Below are positions 33,340 to 42,042 of a stretch of 64,000 nt of DNA, piece after piece. The first letter of the stretch is position 1, and every line of letters starts with the position of its first letter. The notes below the pieces were generated by a model that worked only from the letters and a program-made list of their open reading frames with translations, searched no databases and was not told where the DNA came from. A program made the translations under genes and the position numbers. This stretch comes from JAJECS01 sp965262745. Lineage in GTDB: Bacteria > Chloroflexota > UBA11872. Location of the stretch: positions 2,170,001 through 2,234,000 of the forward strand of contig OZ253558.1 in the NCBI GenBank assembly GCA_965262745.1, read 5' to 3'.

Positions 33340-33439
33340 ACGGGGCGCGCGGCTTCACATGGGGCCGGGCCGCACTCACGGTGAGTGGGGGCTCGGCAAC
33401 GCAGGCCGCCTGTGCTCAGTCGCCGGTGAGGAGCGGGTG

Positions 33440-34426
33440 ATGTTGCGCTGGGGGATCGTCGGCTTCGGGGACATCGCGGCGAAGGCCGTGGCCCCGGCCA
33501 TTCGCGCGCACGCGTCCAGCGAGCTGGTGGCGATCTGCCGCCGCGATCCGGTCGCGTTGGAACACCATCGGCAGGCGTTCGACGTGCCGCAGGCCTTCAC
33601 GGATTACGACGAGATGCTGCGCCAGGCCCCGCTGGACGCGGTCTACGTGGCGACGCCGGTGCATCTGCATGCCACACAGGCGCTGGCGGCCTTGGACCGG
33701 GGGCTGCACGTCTTGGTCGAGAAGCCCATGGCGGCGTCGGCGTCCGAGGCGGAGGCGATGGTAGAGCGCGCGGAGCAGCGCGGCGCGCGGTTGGGCGTGG
33801 CGTATTACCACCAGTTCATCCCGATCAATGCCTACGTGCGCGACCTGGTGACATCGGGCGAGCTGGGCAAGTTAACGGCGCTGCACGGCAACGCGTCGTC
33901 GTCGTACAACCCGCCGCTGGACGATCCCAAGTCGTGGCGGCTGATGCGCGCCGCGGGCGGCGGCGGTCCGCTGATGGACCTGGGCAGCCATCGCCTGCAG
34001 ACCTTCCACTCGCTGGCGGGCCCCGCGCGGCAGGTGGCGGCCTTCAGCGACCGGCGACGCATTGCCGGCGACGTGGAAGACACGCTTTCGCTCATCGTCA
34101 ACTACGCCTCGGGGGTGCAAGCCACGCTGTCATCAATCTGGGGGATCGATCCGGCGCGCGGGGACTACGAGGTGTGGTGCACGAAGGGCTACGTCAACGT
34201 GCCGTATGCGCGCGGCGACGAGTGCTTCGTGACCCAGAACGGACGGCGCCGACGGGAGACGCACCCGGCGCCAGCGTTGCACGACCTGCCGCTGATCGAA
34301 GAATTTGCCGCCGGCGTGGCCCGCCCGGAGCAGCAAGTGCTCACGGGACAGGTCGGCCTGGAGGTCCAGCAGGTGATCGACGCGGCCTATCGATCGGCGG
34401 CGACCGAAGCTGTAGTCCGGCTCTAG
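33440..34426 (+). CDS. Gfo/Idh/MocA family NAD(P)-dependent oxidoreductase
   Basis: A 328-residue sugar or polyol dehydrogenase of the Gfo/Idh/MocA family. The N-terminal Rossmann domain has WGIVGFGDIAAKAV and VDAVYVATPVHLH-type strands; EKPMA carries the catalytic-loop Lys, and the C-terminal domain shows YYHQFIPIN, GGGPLMDLGSHRLQT (Asp-x2-x-His) and a long substrate domain. ATG at 33440 is chosen over an adjacent GTG at 33437; GAGGAG-like sequence lies upstream. Its stop overlaps the convergent sialidase-like gene by 4 bases. Such genes are abundant in sugar-degrading marine bacteria; substrate unknown. Confidence 0.9.
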   Translation: MLRWGIVGFGDIAAKAVAPAIRAHASSELVAICRRDPVALEHHRQAFDVPQAFTDYDEMLRQAPLDAVYVATPVHLHATQALAALDRGLHVLVEKPMAASASEAEAMVERAEQRGARLGVAYYHQFIPINAYVRDLVTSGELGKLTALHGNASSSYNPPLDDPKSWRLMRAAGGGGPLMDLGSHRLQTFHSLAGPARQVAAFSDRRRIAGDVEDTLSLIVNYASGVQATLSSIWGIDPARGDYEVWCTKGYVNVPYARGDECFVTQNGRRRRETHPAPALHDLPLIEEFAAGVARPEQQVLTGQVGLEVQQVIDAAYRSAATEAVVRL

Positions 34427-36102
34427 GCGCTGACAGGCTCGAGGCCGTCGGAGGTCACGCGCAGCAGCTGGGCACGGACGCGCGGGTCGGAGTATTTGCC
34501 GTCGTAGACGTAGAGCACCACGTCGGGCTCGACCTCAAGCGTGGCGCCGTTGGCGTAGAACGGCGTATCGATGCGGGTGGCCTGCCAGCTGAGGCCGCCG
34601 TCCAGGCTCAGTTGCGCGGCGATGCCCGGGTGCCGGCCGGCAACGACCACGGCACCGCGCGCGGTGGCGGTGATGGCGTCGCTGCACGCATACATGGGGA
34701 AGTGTCCGCGCGCCGCCGGACCCCAGGTGCGTCCGCCGTCGGTCGACCACGTTTCCCACATCCACGGGGAGGTCTCCGGCCGGATCAGCGCCAGAATGCG
34801 ATTCGGCGCGACCTCGCACGCGGCCGTCTCGGAGGCGGTTTCGCGCGCGTCAACCGGCATGTCGGGCCGCGGATTGGGTCCGTCGACGCGCACCGGCGGG
34901 GACCAGCAGCGGCCGCCGTCGGTTGACCTGGTGCAGAAGCTGAACGATCCCGGCGCGGGGGCGCCGACATAGCGCCAGCCGTCGCGGATCACGCCGCCAT
35001 GGAGGCTGGGTCCCTCGGCCACGGTGTAGCCGAAGCGCAGCAGGGTTCCGTCACGCAGCGCGACCACCTTTGCCAGATAGGCATGCGCGATGTCGAGCTC
35101 ATCATCGAACCGCAAGCGCCCGATGCTGGAGGGCGCGCTCCAGGTTCGGCCGGCGTCGGCGGACTCCACCAGCGACAGGTCGAAGGGCGGGTCGTGCTGG
35201 GCGAGGAATGCGACGACGCGGTCGCCGTCGAGCGCGTGCAACGCGGCGCCGTGGAGCGCTGGCGGCAGCACTTCGGGCGCCGACCATGTCCGGCCGGCGT
35301 CGTGCGAGCGCAGCAGCATCACGCTCCGCTCGCCCGTGGTGTGCGCGTCGGAGGCAACCAGGACGAGGAGCACCTCGCCGGAGGCCAGGCGCACCAGGCT
35401 CGACACGTATTGATGGGCGCCGTGCGCCGTGCCGGCCAGCGGGTGCCGCCAACTCGGACTCGGTGCGACGGTTGGGTCCCAGAGCGGCGCGGCAGTCGTC
35501 TCGCCGCGAATGCGGACATTGCGAAAGCTGTTGCCCGAGCCCACGCGCGGGCGGGCGTCGCCGAACTGCTCCGCCGCCTCGGCCGGATCCCGACCGTTGT
35601 AGGTCTCGAGGCCTACGTATCCCGGCTCTTCATAGGAATCGTCGATGACGACCGGGAAGGGGCGTCCGTTGACCCAAAGCCGCATCTCGGGGCCGCGAAC
35701 TTGGAGCCGGACGCGGTGCCACAGGCCGATCTCGCTGGGGATGCCCGGCACGATTTCGGTGCGGAGCACGCGCGCCCAGCCCGAGGCGTCGACCTTGGAT
35801 ATGGCGGCCCAGAGGTGACCGGCGCGGTACTGCTGTCCGGTGCAGGGAAAGTGCGCCAGGTAGTAGTGCCGCGCGTGGCGCCCTCGGAAGACAAAGCCGC
35901 TGTCCGAGCCTTGGATGTCCCAGCGGAAGTCGAACTCGGCCTCGAAGTCGCGGTAGGCCGCCGCGGTGGAGATCGCCAGGCTGTCGTCCGCCGGCTGCGG
36001 CGGGCTGGTCATGACGCCAGGTTCTTCCTCAATCCAGGGAGCAGTGGTGAACGCCCAGGGCTCGCTGGTGGTCAGGGAAAGAGAACGCCAGTCGTCGCTC
36101 AT
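34423..36102 (-). CDS. Asp-box (sialidase-like) beta-propeller protein with N-terminal lectin-like domain
   Basis: A 559-residue protein. Residues about 1-190 are a jelly-roll domain of the kind found in DUF1080/3-keto-disaccharide hydrolase proteins (FEAEFDFRWDIQGSDSGFVFRG; WHRVRLQVRG; MRLWVNGRPF). The rest is a six-bladed propeller with five Asp boxes (SHDAGRTWSAP, SADAGRTWSAP, STDGGRCW, STDGGRTWGP, SLDGGLSW). It lacks an obvious signal peptide, so an intracellular or non-classically exported role is possible. The catalytic Arg triad of true sialidases is not clear, thus glycosidase activity is unproven. ATG at 36102 has ggag 7 bases upstream. Confidence 0.8.
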   Translation of the reverse strand: MSDDWRSLSLTTSEPWAFTTAPWIEEEPGVMTSPPQPADDSLAISTAAAYRDFEAEFDFRWDIQGSDSGFVFRGRHARHYYLAHFPCTGQQYRAGHLWAAISKVDASGWARVLRTEIVPGIPSEIGLWHRVRLQVRGPEMRLWVNGRPFPVVIDDSYEEPGYVGLETYNGRDPAEAAEQFGDARPRVGSGNSFRNVRIRGETTAAPLWDPTVAPSPSWRHPLAGTAHGAHQYVSSLVRLASGEVLLVLVASDAHTTGERSVMLLRSHDAGRTWSAPEVLPPALHGAALHALDGDRVVAFLAQHDPPFDLSLVESADAGRTWSAPSSIGRLRFDDELDIAHAYLAKVVALRDGTLLRFGYTVAEGPSLHGGVIRDGWRYVGAPAPGSFSFCTRSTDGGRCWSPPVRVDGPNPRPDMPVDARETASETAACEVAPNRILALIRPETSPWMWETWSTDGGRTWGPAARGHFPMYACSDAITATARGAVVVAGRHPGIAAQLSLDGGLSWQATRIDTPFYANGATLEVEPDVVLYVYDGKYSDPRVRAQLLRVTSDGLEPVSA

Positions 36103-36234
36103 GTCACGCTCCTCGCAGCACGATGTCATGTCGCCCGGAAGCCGCGCGCACCTGGACGGTCGCCGCAGGTCCCGGAGTCCAGATCCAGTCGGCGGTCCAG
36201 TGGCTGGCCGGTGAGGTCGCGGGCGGCTTGGCCG

Positions 36235-37107
36235 TCACGCGGCCGGGCCGATCTCGACCTCCAACAGCTCTTCGCCCCACAGCACCGGTCCGTCGTAGAT
36301 CTGGCAGATCTCTTTGATCGCCTGGGATCGCGCCTGCGGCTCGTCCAGCCAGGGGGGCTGGTGATTCACCAGCAAGCGCTTGACTCCGGCGGCGGCGGCA
36401 ACCGTGGCGCAGCCCGTGGTGTCGGACTCGGCGGTGCGGGACCCTTCCCACTGCCGGTCCGCCAGGGCCACGGCTTCCATCACGAGCAGGTCCGCGCCGC
36501 GCGCCAGGTCGATCACCTCGTCGCAGGGCCGCGTGTCGCCGCTGAAGACGATCACTCCGTCGTCCGTCTCGAACCGAAAGCCCAGGCAGGTGAGATAGGG
36601 CTGCGCGTGCCGCACTTCCGCCGCTGACACGGACCAGCCCGTCCCGCTGGCGACGGGTCCCGGCTCGATGTCGTGAGCCTGCATGTGCGGCGGCGGGCGG
36701 TCGCCGGCGCCTCCCCGGCTGTGGTAAGCCCCGATGCTCATGGGGTGGTTGGTTCGCGCGACCACGTCGAGCCAGAGCACGCCTTCATCCGGACCCATGA
36801 GCTTCCGCGCGAACGCCGCGGTCGGCGGCGGGCCGTAGACGTGCAGCGGCGTTTCGCCCCCGACCGACATGTCGAATCGGGTCATGAGGAAGCACGGAAA
36901 GTCGGCCATGTGATCCGAATGCAGGTGGGTGAAGAACACCCGGCTGACATCGGTGGCTCGCAAACCCGCCTGATACAGCTTGAGCGTGGCGGCCGGGCCG
37001 CAATCGACAAGCAGGGTTTCCCGACCGACTTGCAGGGCAAACGCCGTGCCCCACCGACCGGGATGCGGCGTGGGGACGCCGCAACTGAGCACGATCAACC
37101 GCGCCAT
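36235..37107 (-). CDS. MBL-fold metallohydrolase (RNase Z-like)
   Basis: A 290-residue metallo-beta-lactamase fold protein. HLHSDH at residues 61-66 supplies the first metal ligands, and further ligands are in RHAQPYLTCLGFRF, FSGDTRPCDE (GDT) and VNHQPPW. The pattern fits the RNase Z/AtsA-like subfamily; no ELAC-type exosite is evident, so an esterase or other hydrolase is as likely as tRNase Z. ATG at 37107 has aggag about 6 bases upstream. Between this gene and 36102 is 132 bases with nothing recognised. Confidence 0.85.
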   Translation of the reverse strand: MARLIVLSCGVPTPHPGRWGTAFALQVGRETLLVDCGPAATLKLYQAGLRATDVSRVFFTHLHSDHMADFPCFLMTRFDMSVGGETPLHVYGPPPTAAFARKLMGPDEGVLWLDVVARTNHPMSIGAYHSRGGAGDRPPPHMQAHDIEPGPVASGTGWSVSAAEVRHAQPYLTCLGFRFETDDGVIVFSGDTRPCDEVIDLARGADLLVMEAVALADRQWEGSRTAESDTTGCATVAAAAGVKRLLVNHQPPWLDEPQARSQAIKEICQIYDGPVLWGEELLEVEIGPAA

Positions 37108-37219
37108 AGAGGACTCCTGCCGCAAGCACGGCTGGACAAGCGTCGGCACGCTACCGCACCCGCGGACGCCCTGCAATGCCGGAGCGACCCGCGCCGGTGG
37201 ACGAGCAGCGAGCGGAGGC

Positions 37220-37885
37220 TCACGAGAACCGTCGCGGCCCGCCGTCGGAGAAGCGAGACGTGCCAACGCGCATGACGCGCACGACCTGGGTGCGAGCCGA
37301 CAGGTCGTGCAACGCGCGGGTGTCTCGGCGGCGGAACATGGTGTAGAGATCTCCAAGGGGACCGAGAATCAGCAGGGTCGGCAGGATCGGCACCGCCTCG
37401 GTCGCCGACGGGGGTACGACCTGCCAGGCATAAAGCAGGACCAACTGCAGAGCCTCGCGGTTGAGCACCGCGATTGGCCCCGGGGGTTGGCCGTCGTGGT
37501 CCACCAGGCGCAGCCCCATGCCCAGCTTCCCAAGCGTGAAGCCAAAGGCGGACTGCATGGCCCAGCGATACACAAACGGCACGGCCACGATCCACACCAC
37601 CAGCTCGGTGCTGGCGGCTTCGGCCTCGGCGTCGGGAGCCGGCGCCCCGCCGGCCATCGACGCGGCCACGAACACCACGAAGAAAGTGATGGTGAAGTCA
37701 ATGAGCCAGGCGCCGACTCGGCGCAGAATGAGCGGCATGTCGCCGACGAACAGAAGAGGTCGGGGCGGCGGCCCACGCGGCGGCTCGTCGATGGGCGTTT
37801 CGTCGATGGGCGGCTCGAGGTTGCGGTCCTCGGGCTCCGGTTGCCTGGGGCTCGCCGGATCGCCGGCACCGCCGGTCTGCCTCAT
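37220..37885 (-). CDS. RDD family membrane protein
   Basis: A 221-residue membrane protein with a Pro/Glu-rich cytosolic N-terminus (residues 1-50, PEPEDRNLEPPIDETPIDEPP) and the RDD domain: RRVGAWLIDFTITFFVVF (Arg and Asp pair), then FVYRWAMQSAFGFTLGKLGMGLRLVD, and a third TM. RDD proteins have no agreed function; some act in ion or osmolyte transport. ATG at 37885 removes 17 unconserved residues from the longest frame. Confidence 0.85.
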   Translation of the reverse strand: MRQTGGAGDPASPRQPEPEDRNLEPPIDETPIDEPPRGPPPRPLLFVGDMPLILRRVGAWLIDFTITFFVVFVAASMAGGAPAPDAEAEAASTELVVWIVAVPFVYRWAMQSAFGFTLGKLGMGLRLVDHDGQPPGPIAVLNREALQLVLLYAWQVVPPSATEAVPILPTLLILGPLGDLYTMFRRRDTRALHDLSARTQVVRVMRVGTSRFSDGGPRRFS

Positions 37886-38100
37886 TGCACGTCCACAGCT
37901 TGGGGCGCCCGGCGAACGCCGCCCGACGCAGAGCAAAGGCTCATGCCGCGCAGTATCGCACCGCGCCCGCCGGTCGGTTGATCCGCGCGGTCGCAGCCGG
38001 AATCGACCGGGTTAATGGCCCTTCGATGATTCCTACCACCGTCCGGGGCGCACGCGGCCCCTACAATGCGACTACGTCCTGCCAATTCTAGGAGACCGCC

Positions 38101-38793
38101 ATGCAATATCAGATCAAGGGCACGATCACGCCGCATGTCGAGGTGCAGCTCGGGCCCGGGGAAACCGTGTTCACCGAGTCCGGGGCGATGGCCTGGATGG
38201 ACGAAGGCGTCGAGATGAACACCGGCGGCTCCGGGGGCCTTGGCGGCATGCTCGGCCGCATGGTCTCGGGCGAGGGGGCCTTCGTCACCAAGTTCACCAG
38301 CCGGTCCGGCGGGGACATGGTGGCCTTCGTCCCGGAGGCTCCGGGCAACATCATCCCCCTGACCTTGGGCGCGGGCGAGTCGATCATGGCGCAGAAGGAC
38401 GCGTTTCTGGTAGCCGAGGAGTCGGTGACCTTCGAAATCTCGTTCAACCGCAAGCTTGGCGCCGGCCTTTTCGGCGGCGAAGGATTCATCCTGCAGAAGT
38501 TCACCGGCCCGGGCACGATGTTCGCGGCGATCGGCGGCGAGGTGCAGGAATACGATCTGGCCTCGGGGCAAACGCTCAAGGTCGACACCGGCCACCTGGC
38601 CATGTTCGAGCCCAGCGTGACCTATGACATCGCCCGAGTGAAAGGCGTGCGCAACATGCTGTTCGGCGGTGAAGGGCTGTTTCTGGCCACGGTCACTGGT
38701 CCGGGCAAAGTCTGGTTGCAGCGCATGCCGCTCGCCAACCTCGCGGGCGCCATTTCGCGCTATCTGCCCAAGCCGCGCACCGGCGGGCAATAG
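38101..38793 (+). CDS. TIGR00266/AIM24 family protein
   Basis: A 230-residue protein of the AIM24/TIGR00266 family: MQYQIKGTITPHVEVQLGPGETVFTESGAMAWMD read in segments, the glycine-rich GGSGGLGGMLGRMVSGEGAF, and repeated beta-strand blocks (LFGGEGFILQKFTGPGTMF; LFGGEGLFLATVTGPGKVW) of an internal duplication. The fold is a beta-solenoid or jelly roll; roles are unknown, with proposed membrane association. It begins with a good purine tract (ctaggaga) upstream. It is followed by the enolase-superfamily gene with 14 bases between. Confidence 0.92.
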   Translation: MQYQIKGTITPHVEVQLGPGETVFTESGAMAWMDEGVEMNTGGSGGLGGMLGRMVSGEGAFVTKFTSRSGGDMVAFVPEAPGNIIPLTLGAGESIMAQKDAFLVAEESVTFEISFNRKLGAGLFGGEGFILQKFTGPGTMFAAIGGEVQEYDLASGQTLKVDTGHLAMFEPSVTYDIARVKGVRNMLFGGEGLFLATVTGPGKVWLQRMPLANLAGAISRYLPKPRTGGQ

Positions 38794-38807
38794 GCCGCGC
38801 GGCCACG

Positions 38808-39959
38808 GTGACGGCGATGCGCATCCGCCGCGTCGAGCCCATCCGGCTCGATCAGTACCTGCTGGTCGAGATCGAGACGGACACCGGGCTTACGGGCTTG
38901 GGCGAGGCCGGCGCCTGGGGCTTTCTAGAAGCCTCGGAGGCCGCCATCGAGAAGTTCGCCCGCTACCTGGTGGGCAAGGACCCGCTGCGGATCGAGCACC
39001 ACTGGCAATATCTCTACCGCTGGAGCGCCTTCCGCGGCTCGGCGGTCATGGCGGCCATCAGCGCCATCGACATCGCCCTCTGGGACATCGCCGGCAAGCA
39101 TTTCGAGGCGCCGGTCTATCAGTTGCTCGGCGGACAGGTCCGGGACCGTGCCCGCGTCTATGCGCACGTCTTCGGCGATACCCGTGAAAAGCTGCTGCGC
39201 GGCATCGCGGAGGCCCGCGACGCGGGATTCACCGCCGTGGGACACCTCACGCCCTTCCTCGACGAGCCGCACGAGCGGCCGTATTTCGAAACCCACGCGC
39301 GCAAGATCGGCACCGCCATCGACGCCGTGCGGCAGTACCGCGAGCTCGTGGGCGACGAGGTGGACCTGTGCATCGAAATCCACCGCCGCATGACGCCGGC
39401 GGAAGCGGTTCAGCTCGGACGCGGCATCGAGGCCTTCCACCCGTTCTTCCTTGAAGACCCCGTCATGCCCGACAACCTCGACGAGATGGCCTATGTGGCG
39501 GCCAACACCGCGGTGCCCATCGCCACCGGCGAGCGGCTCACGTCGCTGTGGGAGTTCGACATGCTGCTGCGCCGCAACGCGGCCCGCTACGTGCGGCCGG
39601 ACGTGTGCGTGGTGGGCGGGATTACCGCGATGAAGAAGATCGCCGCGCTGGCGGAGGCGCAGCACGTGGGCGTGGTGCCGCACAACCCGCTGAGCCCCGT
39701 GTGCACGGCGGCGTCATTGCAGGTCGCGGCCTGCATCCCCAACCTGGCCCTGGTCGAATACCCCAGCGGCGAGGACGAGTTCCCCAAGCGAGACATGGTG
39801 ACGGGCATCGCCGAGCACGACGGGCAAGGCTATCTCCTCATCCCGGACCGGCCGGGCATCGGCGTGGAGCTGAAACCCGACGCGCGCGCCAAGGTGCCCT
39901 ACGTGCCCCGCGAGGTGAACACGCGGCTGCACGTGGACGGTTCGGTGGTGGATCAGTAG
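38808..39959 (+). CDS. Mandelate racemase/muconate lactonizing (enolase-superfamily) sugar-acid dehydratase
   Basis: A 383-residue enolase-superfamily enzyme. The C-terminal barrel shows the ligand positions: LCIEIH at 188-192 (where galactonate dehydratases have DxH), FLEDPVMPDN (Glu216), IATGERL (Glu242), and a VPHNPLSP His (292) that would act as general acid/base. The first ligand is Glu190 instead of the usual Asp. The whole resembles D-galactonate dehydratase-like proteins acting on sugar acids. GTG at 38808 or ATG at 38817 (380 residues) are both possible. Fits the sugar-acid degradation theme of the HpcH aldolase, though not adjacent. Confidence 0.88.
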   Translation: MTAMRIRRVEPIRLDQYLLVEIETDTGLTGLGEAGAWGFLEASEAAIEKFARYLVGKDPLRIEHHWQYLYRWSAFRGSAVMAAISAIDIALWDIAGKHFEAPVYQLLGGQVRDRARVYAHVFGDTREKLLRGIAEARDAGFTAVGHLTPFLDEPHERPYFETHARKIGTAIDAVRQYRELVGDEVDLCIEIHRRMTPAEAVQLGRGIEAFHPFFLEDPVMPDNLDEMAYVAANTAVPIATGERLTSLWEFDMLLRRNAARYVRPDVCVVGGITAMKKIAALAEAQHVGVVPHNPLSPVCTAASLQVAACIPNLALVEYPSGEDEFPKRDMVTGIAEHDGQGYLLIPDRPGIGVELKPDARAKVPYVPREVNTRLHVDGSVVDQ

Positions 39960-39984
39960 GCCGGGCCACCCGGAAGTTTGGCAG

Positions 39985-40004
39985 GGGCGGTTCGCGAACC
40001 GCCC
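39985..40004. repeat. Palindromic intergenic repeat, copy 4
   Basis: GGGCGGTTCGCGAACCGCCC, perfect palindrome 25 bases after the stop of the dehydratase gene, between convergent genes. Confidence 0.9.
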
Positions 40005-40035
40005 TCTTCGGCACCGACCAATCGCGCCACGGCTG

Positions 40036-40064
40036 CTGGATTCCGGCTCAAGGCCGGAATGACG
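40036..40064. repeat. GGATTCC-type inverted repeat, copy 2
   Basis: CTGGATTCCGGCTC then AAGGCCGGAATGACG forms a stem with a small loop and is related to the elements at 14787 and 40592-40641. Confidence 0.65.
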
Positions 40065-40090
40065 CAAGGTCGCTCCGGGAAGAGGACCGC

Positions 40091-40531
40091 CTAGCGGCGC
40101 CCTCCGAGCGGCACGTCGCGGCCCTCGTCGAGGTCCAGCCGGTCGAACTGTCGCGTGAGGTCGGTGCGATGGCCCTGGCCGATGTCCTCCAGGAACTCGC
40201 GGTACCACGCCTCCATCTCCGGCGTCGGCGGCGTCCGCGTCATCATCATGGCGTTCCAGGAGGCGATCTCGTCGGGCGACCGCTTGGCCATATTGGCCTC
40301 GACCCACGCCAGCACATCGGCGTCGGTGGCGTTGGCGGCCACGGCTGTGTGAAAGCCGTCGACATCGACACCGAGAAACTCGAACAGATCCACCGAAAAC
40401 CCGCGCCGCGACATGTATTCGCCCAGGGCGTCGGCCGCGTCGGCGCGCGCCTTGTCGATGGCGCGCGGCAAGAACACGATGCCGCCGAGTGAGGCATAGG
40501 GGCTGCGCGGAAGGTCACGCGTGAGGTCCAT
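40091..40531 (-). CDS. DUF5069 family protein
   Basis: A 146-residue protein with the DUF5069 start (MDLTRDLPRSPYASLGGIVFLPRAIDKARAD in segments) and a helical middle (ALGEYMSRRGFSVDLFEFLGVD). Function of the family is unknown. It lies between two clusters of palindromic repeats and is not in an operon. A purine-rich site (gagacc, weak) precedes the ATG; the family start agrees with it. Confidence 0.88.
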   Translation of the reverse strand: MDLTRDLPRSPYASLGGIVFLPRAIDKARADAADALGEYMSRRGFSVDLFEFLGVDVDGFHTAVAANATDADVLAWVEANMAKRSPDEIASWNAMMMTRTPPTPEMEAWYREFLEDIGQGHRTDLTRQFDRLDLDEGRDVPLGGRR

Positions 40532-40591
40532 GGCGGTGGTCTCCTAGTCAGGTCGTTGTCGGGAGTGTAGGTCGAGGACCCCTGGCGCCAC

Positions 40592-40641
40592 CCGTCATTC
40601 CCGCGCCCCCTCCGTCATTCCCGCGAAGGCGGGAATCCAGG
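40592..40641. repeat. TCATTCCCGCG/GGGAATCCAGG repeat pair, copy 3
   Basis: A partial unit (cccgtcattcccgcg, 40591-40605) followed by a complete inverted repeat (CGTCATTCCCGCGAAGG and CGGGAATCCAGG, 40613-40641). The full unit forms a stem around GCGAAGGCG. Common interspersed element, here in the gap 40532-40665 between DUF5069 and the AbrB-like gene. Confidence 0.8.
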
Positions 40642-40665
40642 ATCGTTCGTCAACGGAGGCACGGC

Positions 40666-40899
40666 CTACCGGTCTACCGCTCCTTCGGCAATGGCCCGTT
40701 CCATGTCGTCCAGGGTCGCTGGCGGACCGTCATGGGTGAGAATGCCGAAGAGGCGTTGAATCGGGCGCACGGCGCGGATGCGCACCTCGCCGTCCAGAAT
40801 GGTGTAGCGCACGCGGTCCCCAGGCCGCACCCCCAAGGCTTCCCGTACCGCCTTGGGCAGGGTGGTCTGTCCCTTAGCCGTGATACGTGATTCCAGCAT
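40666..40899 (-). CDS. AbrB/MazE/SpoVT-type DNA-binding protein
   Basis: A 77-residue protein with a SpoVT-AbrB swapped-hairpin domain: SRITAKGQTTLPKAVREAL followed by GVRPGDRVRYTILDG and EVRIR. The C-terminal helical tail (LDDMERAIAEGAVDR) resembles the toxin-binding tail of antitoxins, but no PIN toxin follows; the next feature downstream is a repeat cluster. ATG at 40899 is preferred because the frame further upstream runs into the stop of the nuclease gene at 40916. It may be an orphan antitoxin or a regulator of the restriction-like gene. Confidence 0.85.
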   Translation of the reverse strand: MLESRITAKGQTTLPKAVREALGVRPGDRVRYTILDGEVRIRAVRPIQRLFGILTHDGPPATLDDMERAIAEGAVDR

Positions 40900-40915
40900 G
40901 CGGCGGGGCTGCCGC

Positions 40916-41971
40916 TCAGGACGCATCCGACCCGCCCTTGGCCAGGTACCGCTGGCGCAAGACGTCGATCTCCTTGACTTGGCCGTCGGCGTCGGTGAAC
41001 CGCCAGAATCTCCAGCCATTGGTCGCGGGGCGCTTGCCACGAAAGCCGGCCGCAATCCGCGCTGCGTTGCCAGCCAGTGACAATGACCCGAATCTCTTTT
41101 CCTGGAACGTCACAGAGCCATCGGTTTCGATTCGCGCCGAGAGGGTCTGCCCTAGATAAGTCGAATGGAGATTGAGCGGCGGCTGAATGACCCCGGCTGC
41201 AATGAGATGCCGTAGTCGGACGAGTCGTGAAGGTAGTGGGTCCGGCAGCGGGTTCACTGGCGGCGGCTCGACCGGCGGTCGGGAGGCATCCGGCACGCTG
41301 CCGAACACTAACGGAAATACGAACTGCGCCCGAACCCGGCGCAGGCTTGCAGCGACATCCCGGCGGGTGAGGTTGTTCGTTCGCCTCTGCAGCACGTTGA
41401 CCAACGACGTATCCGGCTCCAAGCCGAATAACCCTTTCAGGGCCTCTTGCACCTGCCGATCCACGAACTGCTCCTGCCAGTGTGCTTCTAGGCGGTTCTC
41501 CCGCAAGCCAGCCCGGGATATCAGATCAAGGCTCTGGACGACACCCGTGTCTTCCTCGTCGGTCAGCCGGATCGTACGGAAGAGTTTCTTCTCCACCGGA
41601 ACGCTCGCATGCGTGTTGTAGATGCGGTACTCGTTGCCGTCGCTCAGCACCACCCATGCCACTCCCGCCACGCCGGTATAGCCCATGATCTGGTCGGCCC
41701 ATCTATGGTCGCCGAGGTTCGTGCCGAGCGCCTTGGCCTCGACGAATAGGTGCGGCGTGCGCTTGTCCATGAGCGCGTAGTCCACGGGGTTGTGTGCGGG
41801 TCGATAGCGATACTCGAAGCGGACTTGCTCAAGGTCTCCGAGGTCCCAGCCTAGGGCGTCGAGCATGGGGTTGATCAGGTTGGTCTTAGTTCCCATTTCA
41901 CTGATGCTCTTGCCCTGATAGCCCGCGATGCGCTCGCGAATGACGGGCAAAACACTCCGCACGGCGCTCAT
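40916..41971 (-). CDS. Restriction-like nuclease: HsdR N-terminal domain plus RAMA-like C-terminal domain
   Basis: A 351-residue protein with no HsdM, HsdS or helicase beside it. Residues about 20-180 resemble the PD-(D/E)XK nuclease of type I restriction subunits: SEMGTKTNLINPMLDALGW, then VDYALMDK (Asp64) and HLFVEAKAL (Glu78, Lys80), WVVLSDGNEYRIY. After a linker with a Pro run, residues about 258-350 match a RAMA domain (Restriction enzyme Adenine Methylase Associated), with LIAAGVI, YLGQTLSARI, GSLSLAGNAA and NGWRFWRF, which is thought to read or aid recognition of methylated DNA. It may be a small modification-dependent restriction factor. The gene has lower GC than the housekeeping genes. 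Confidence 0.8.
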   Translation of the reverse strand: MSAVRSVLPVIRERIAGYQGKSISEMGTKTNLINPMLDALGWDLGDLEQVRFEYRYRPAHNPVDYALMDKRTPHLFVEAKALGTNLGDHRWADQIMGYTGVAGVAWVVLSDGNEYRIYNTHASVPVEKKLFRTIRLTDEEDTGVVQSLDLISRAGLRENRLEAHWQEQFVDRQVQEALKGLFGLEPDTSLVNVLQRRTNNLTRRDVAASLRRVRAQFVFPLVFGSVPDASRPPVEPPPVNPLPDPLPSRLVRLRHLIAAGVIQPPLNLHSTYLGQTLSARIETDGSVTFQEKRFGSLSLAGNAARIAAGFRGKRPATNGWRFWRFTDADGQVKEIDVLRQRYLAKGGSDAS

Positions 41972-42042
41972 GCGATCAAATCTCCATACATCAAGGATTT
42001 GAGCTTAATGCCATATCGTACTCGCCAGGTAACGCCCCGGCC

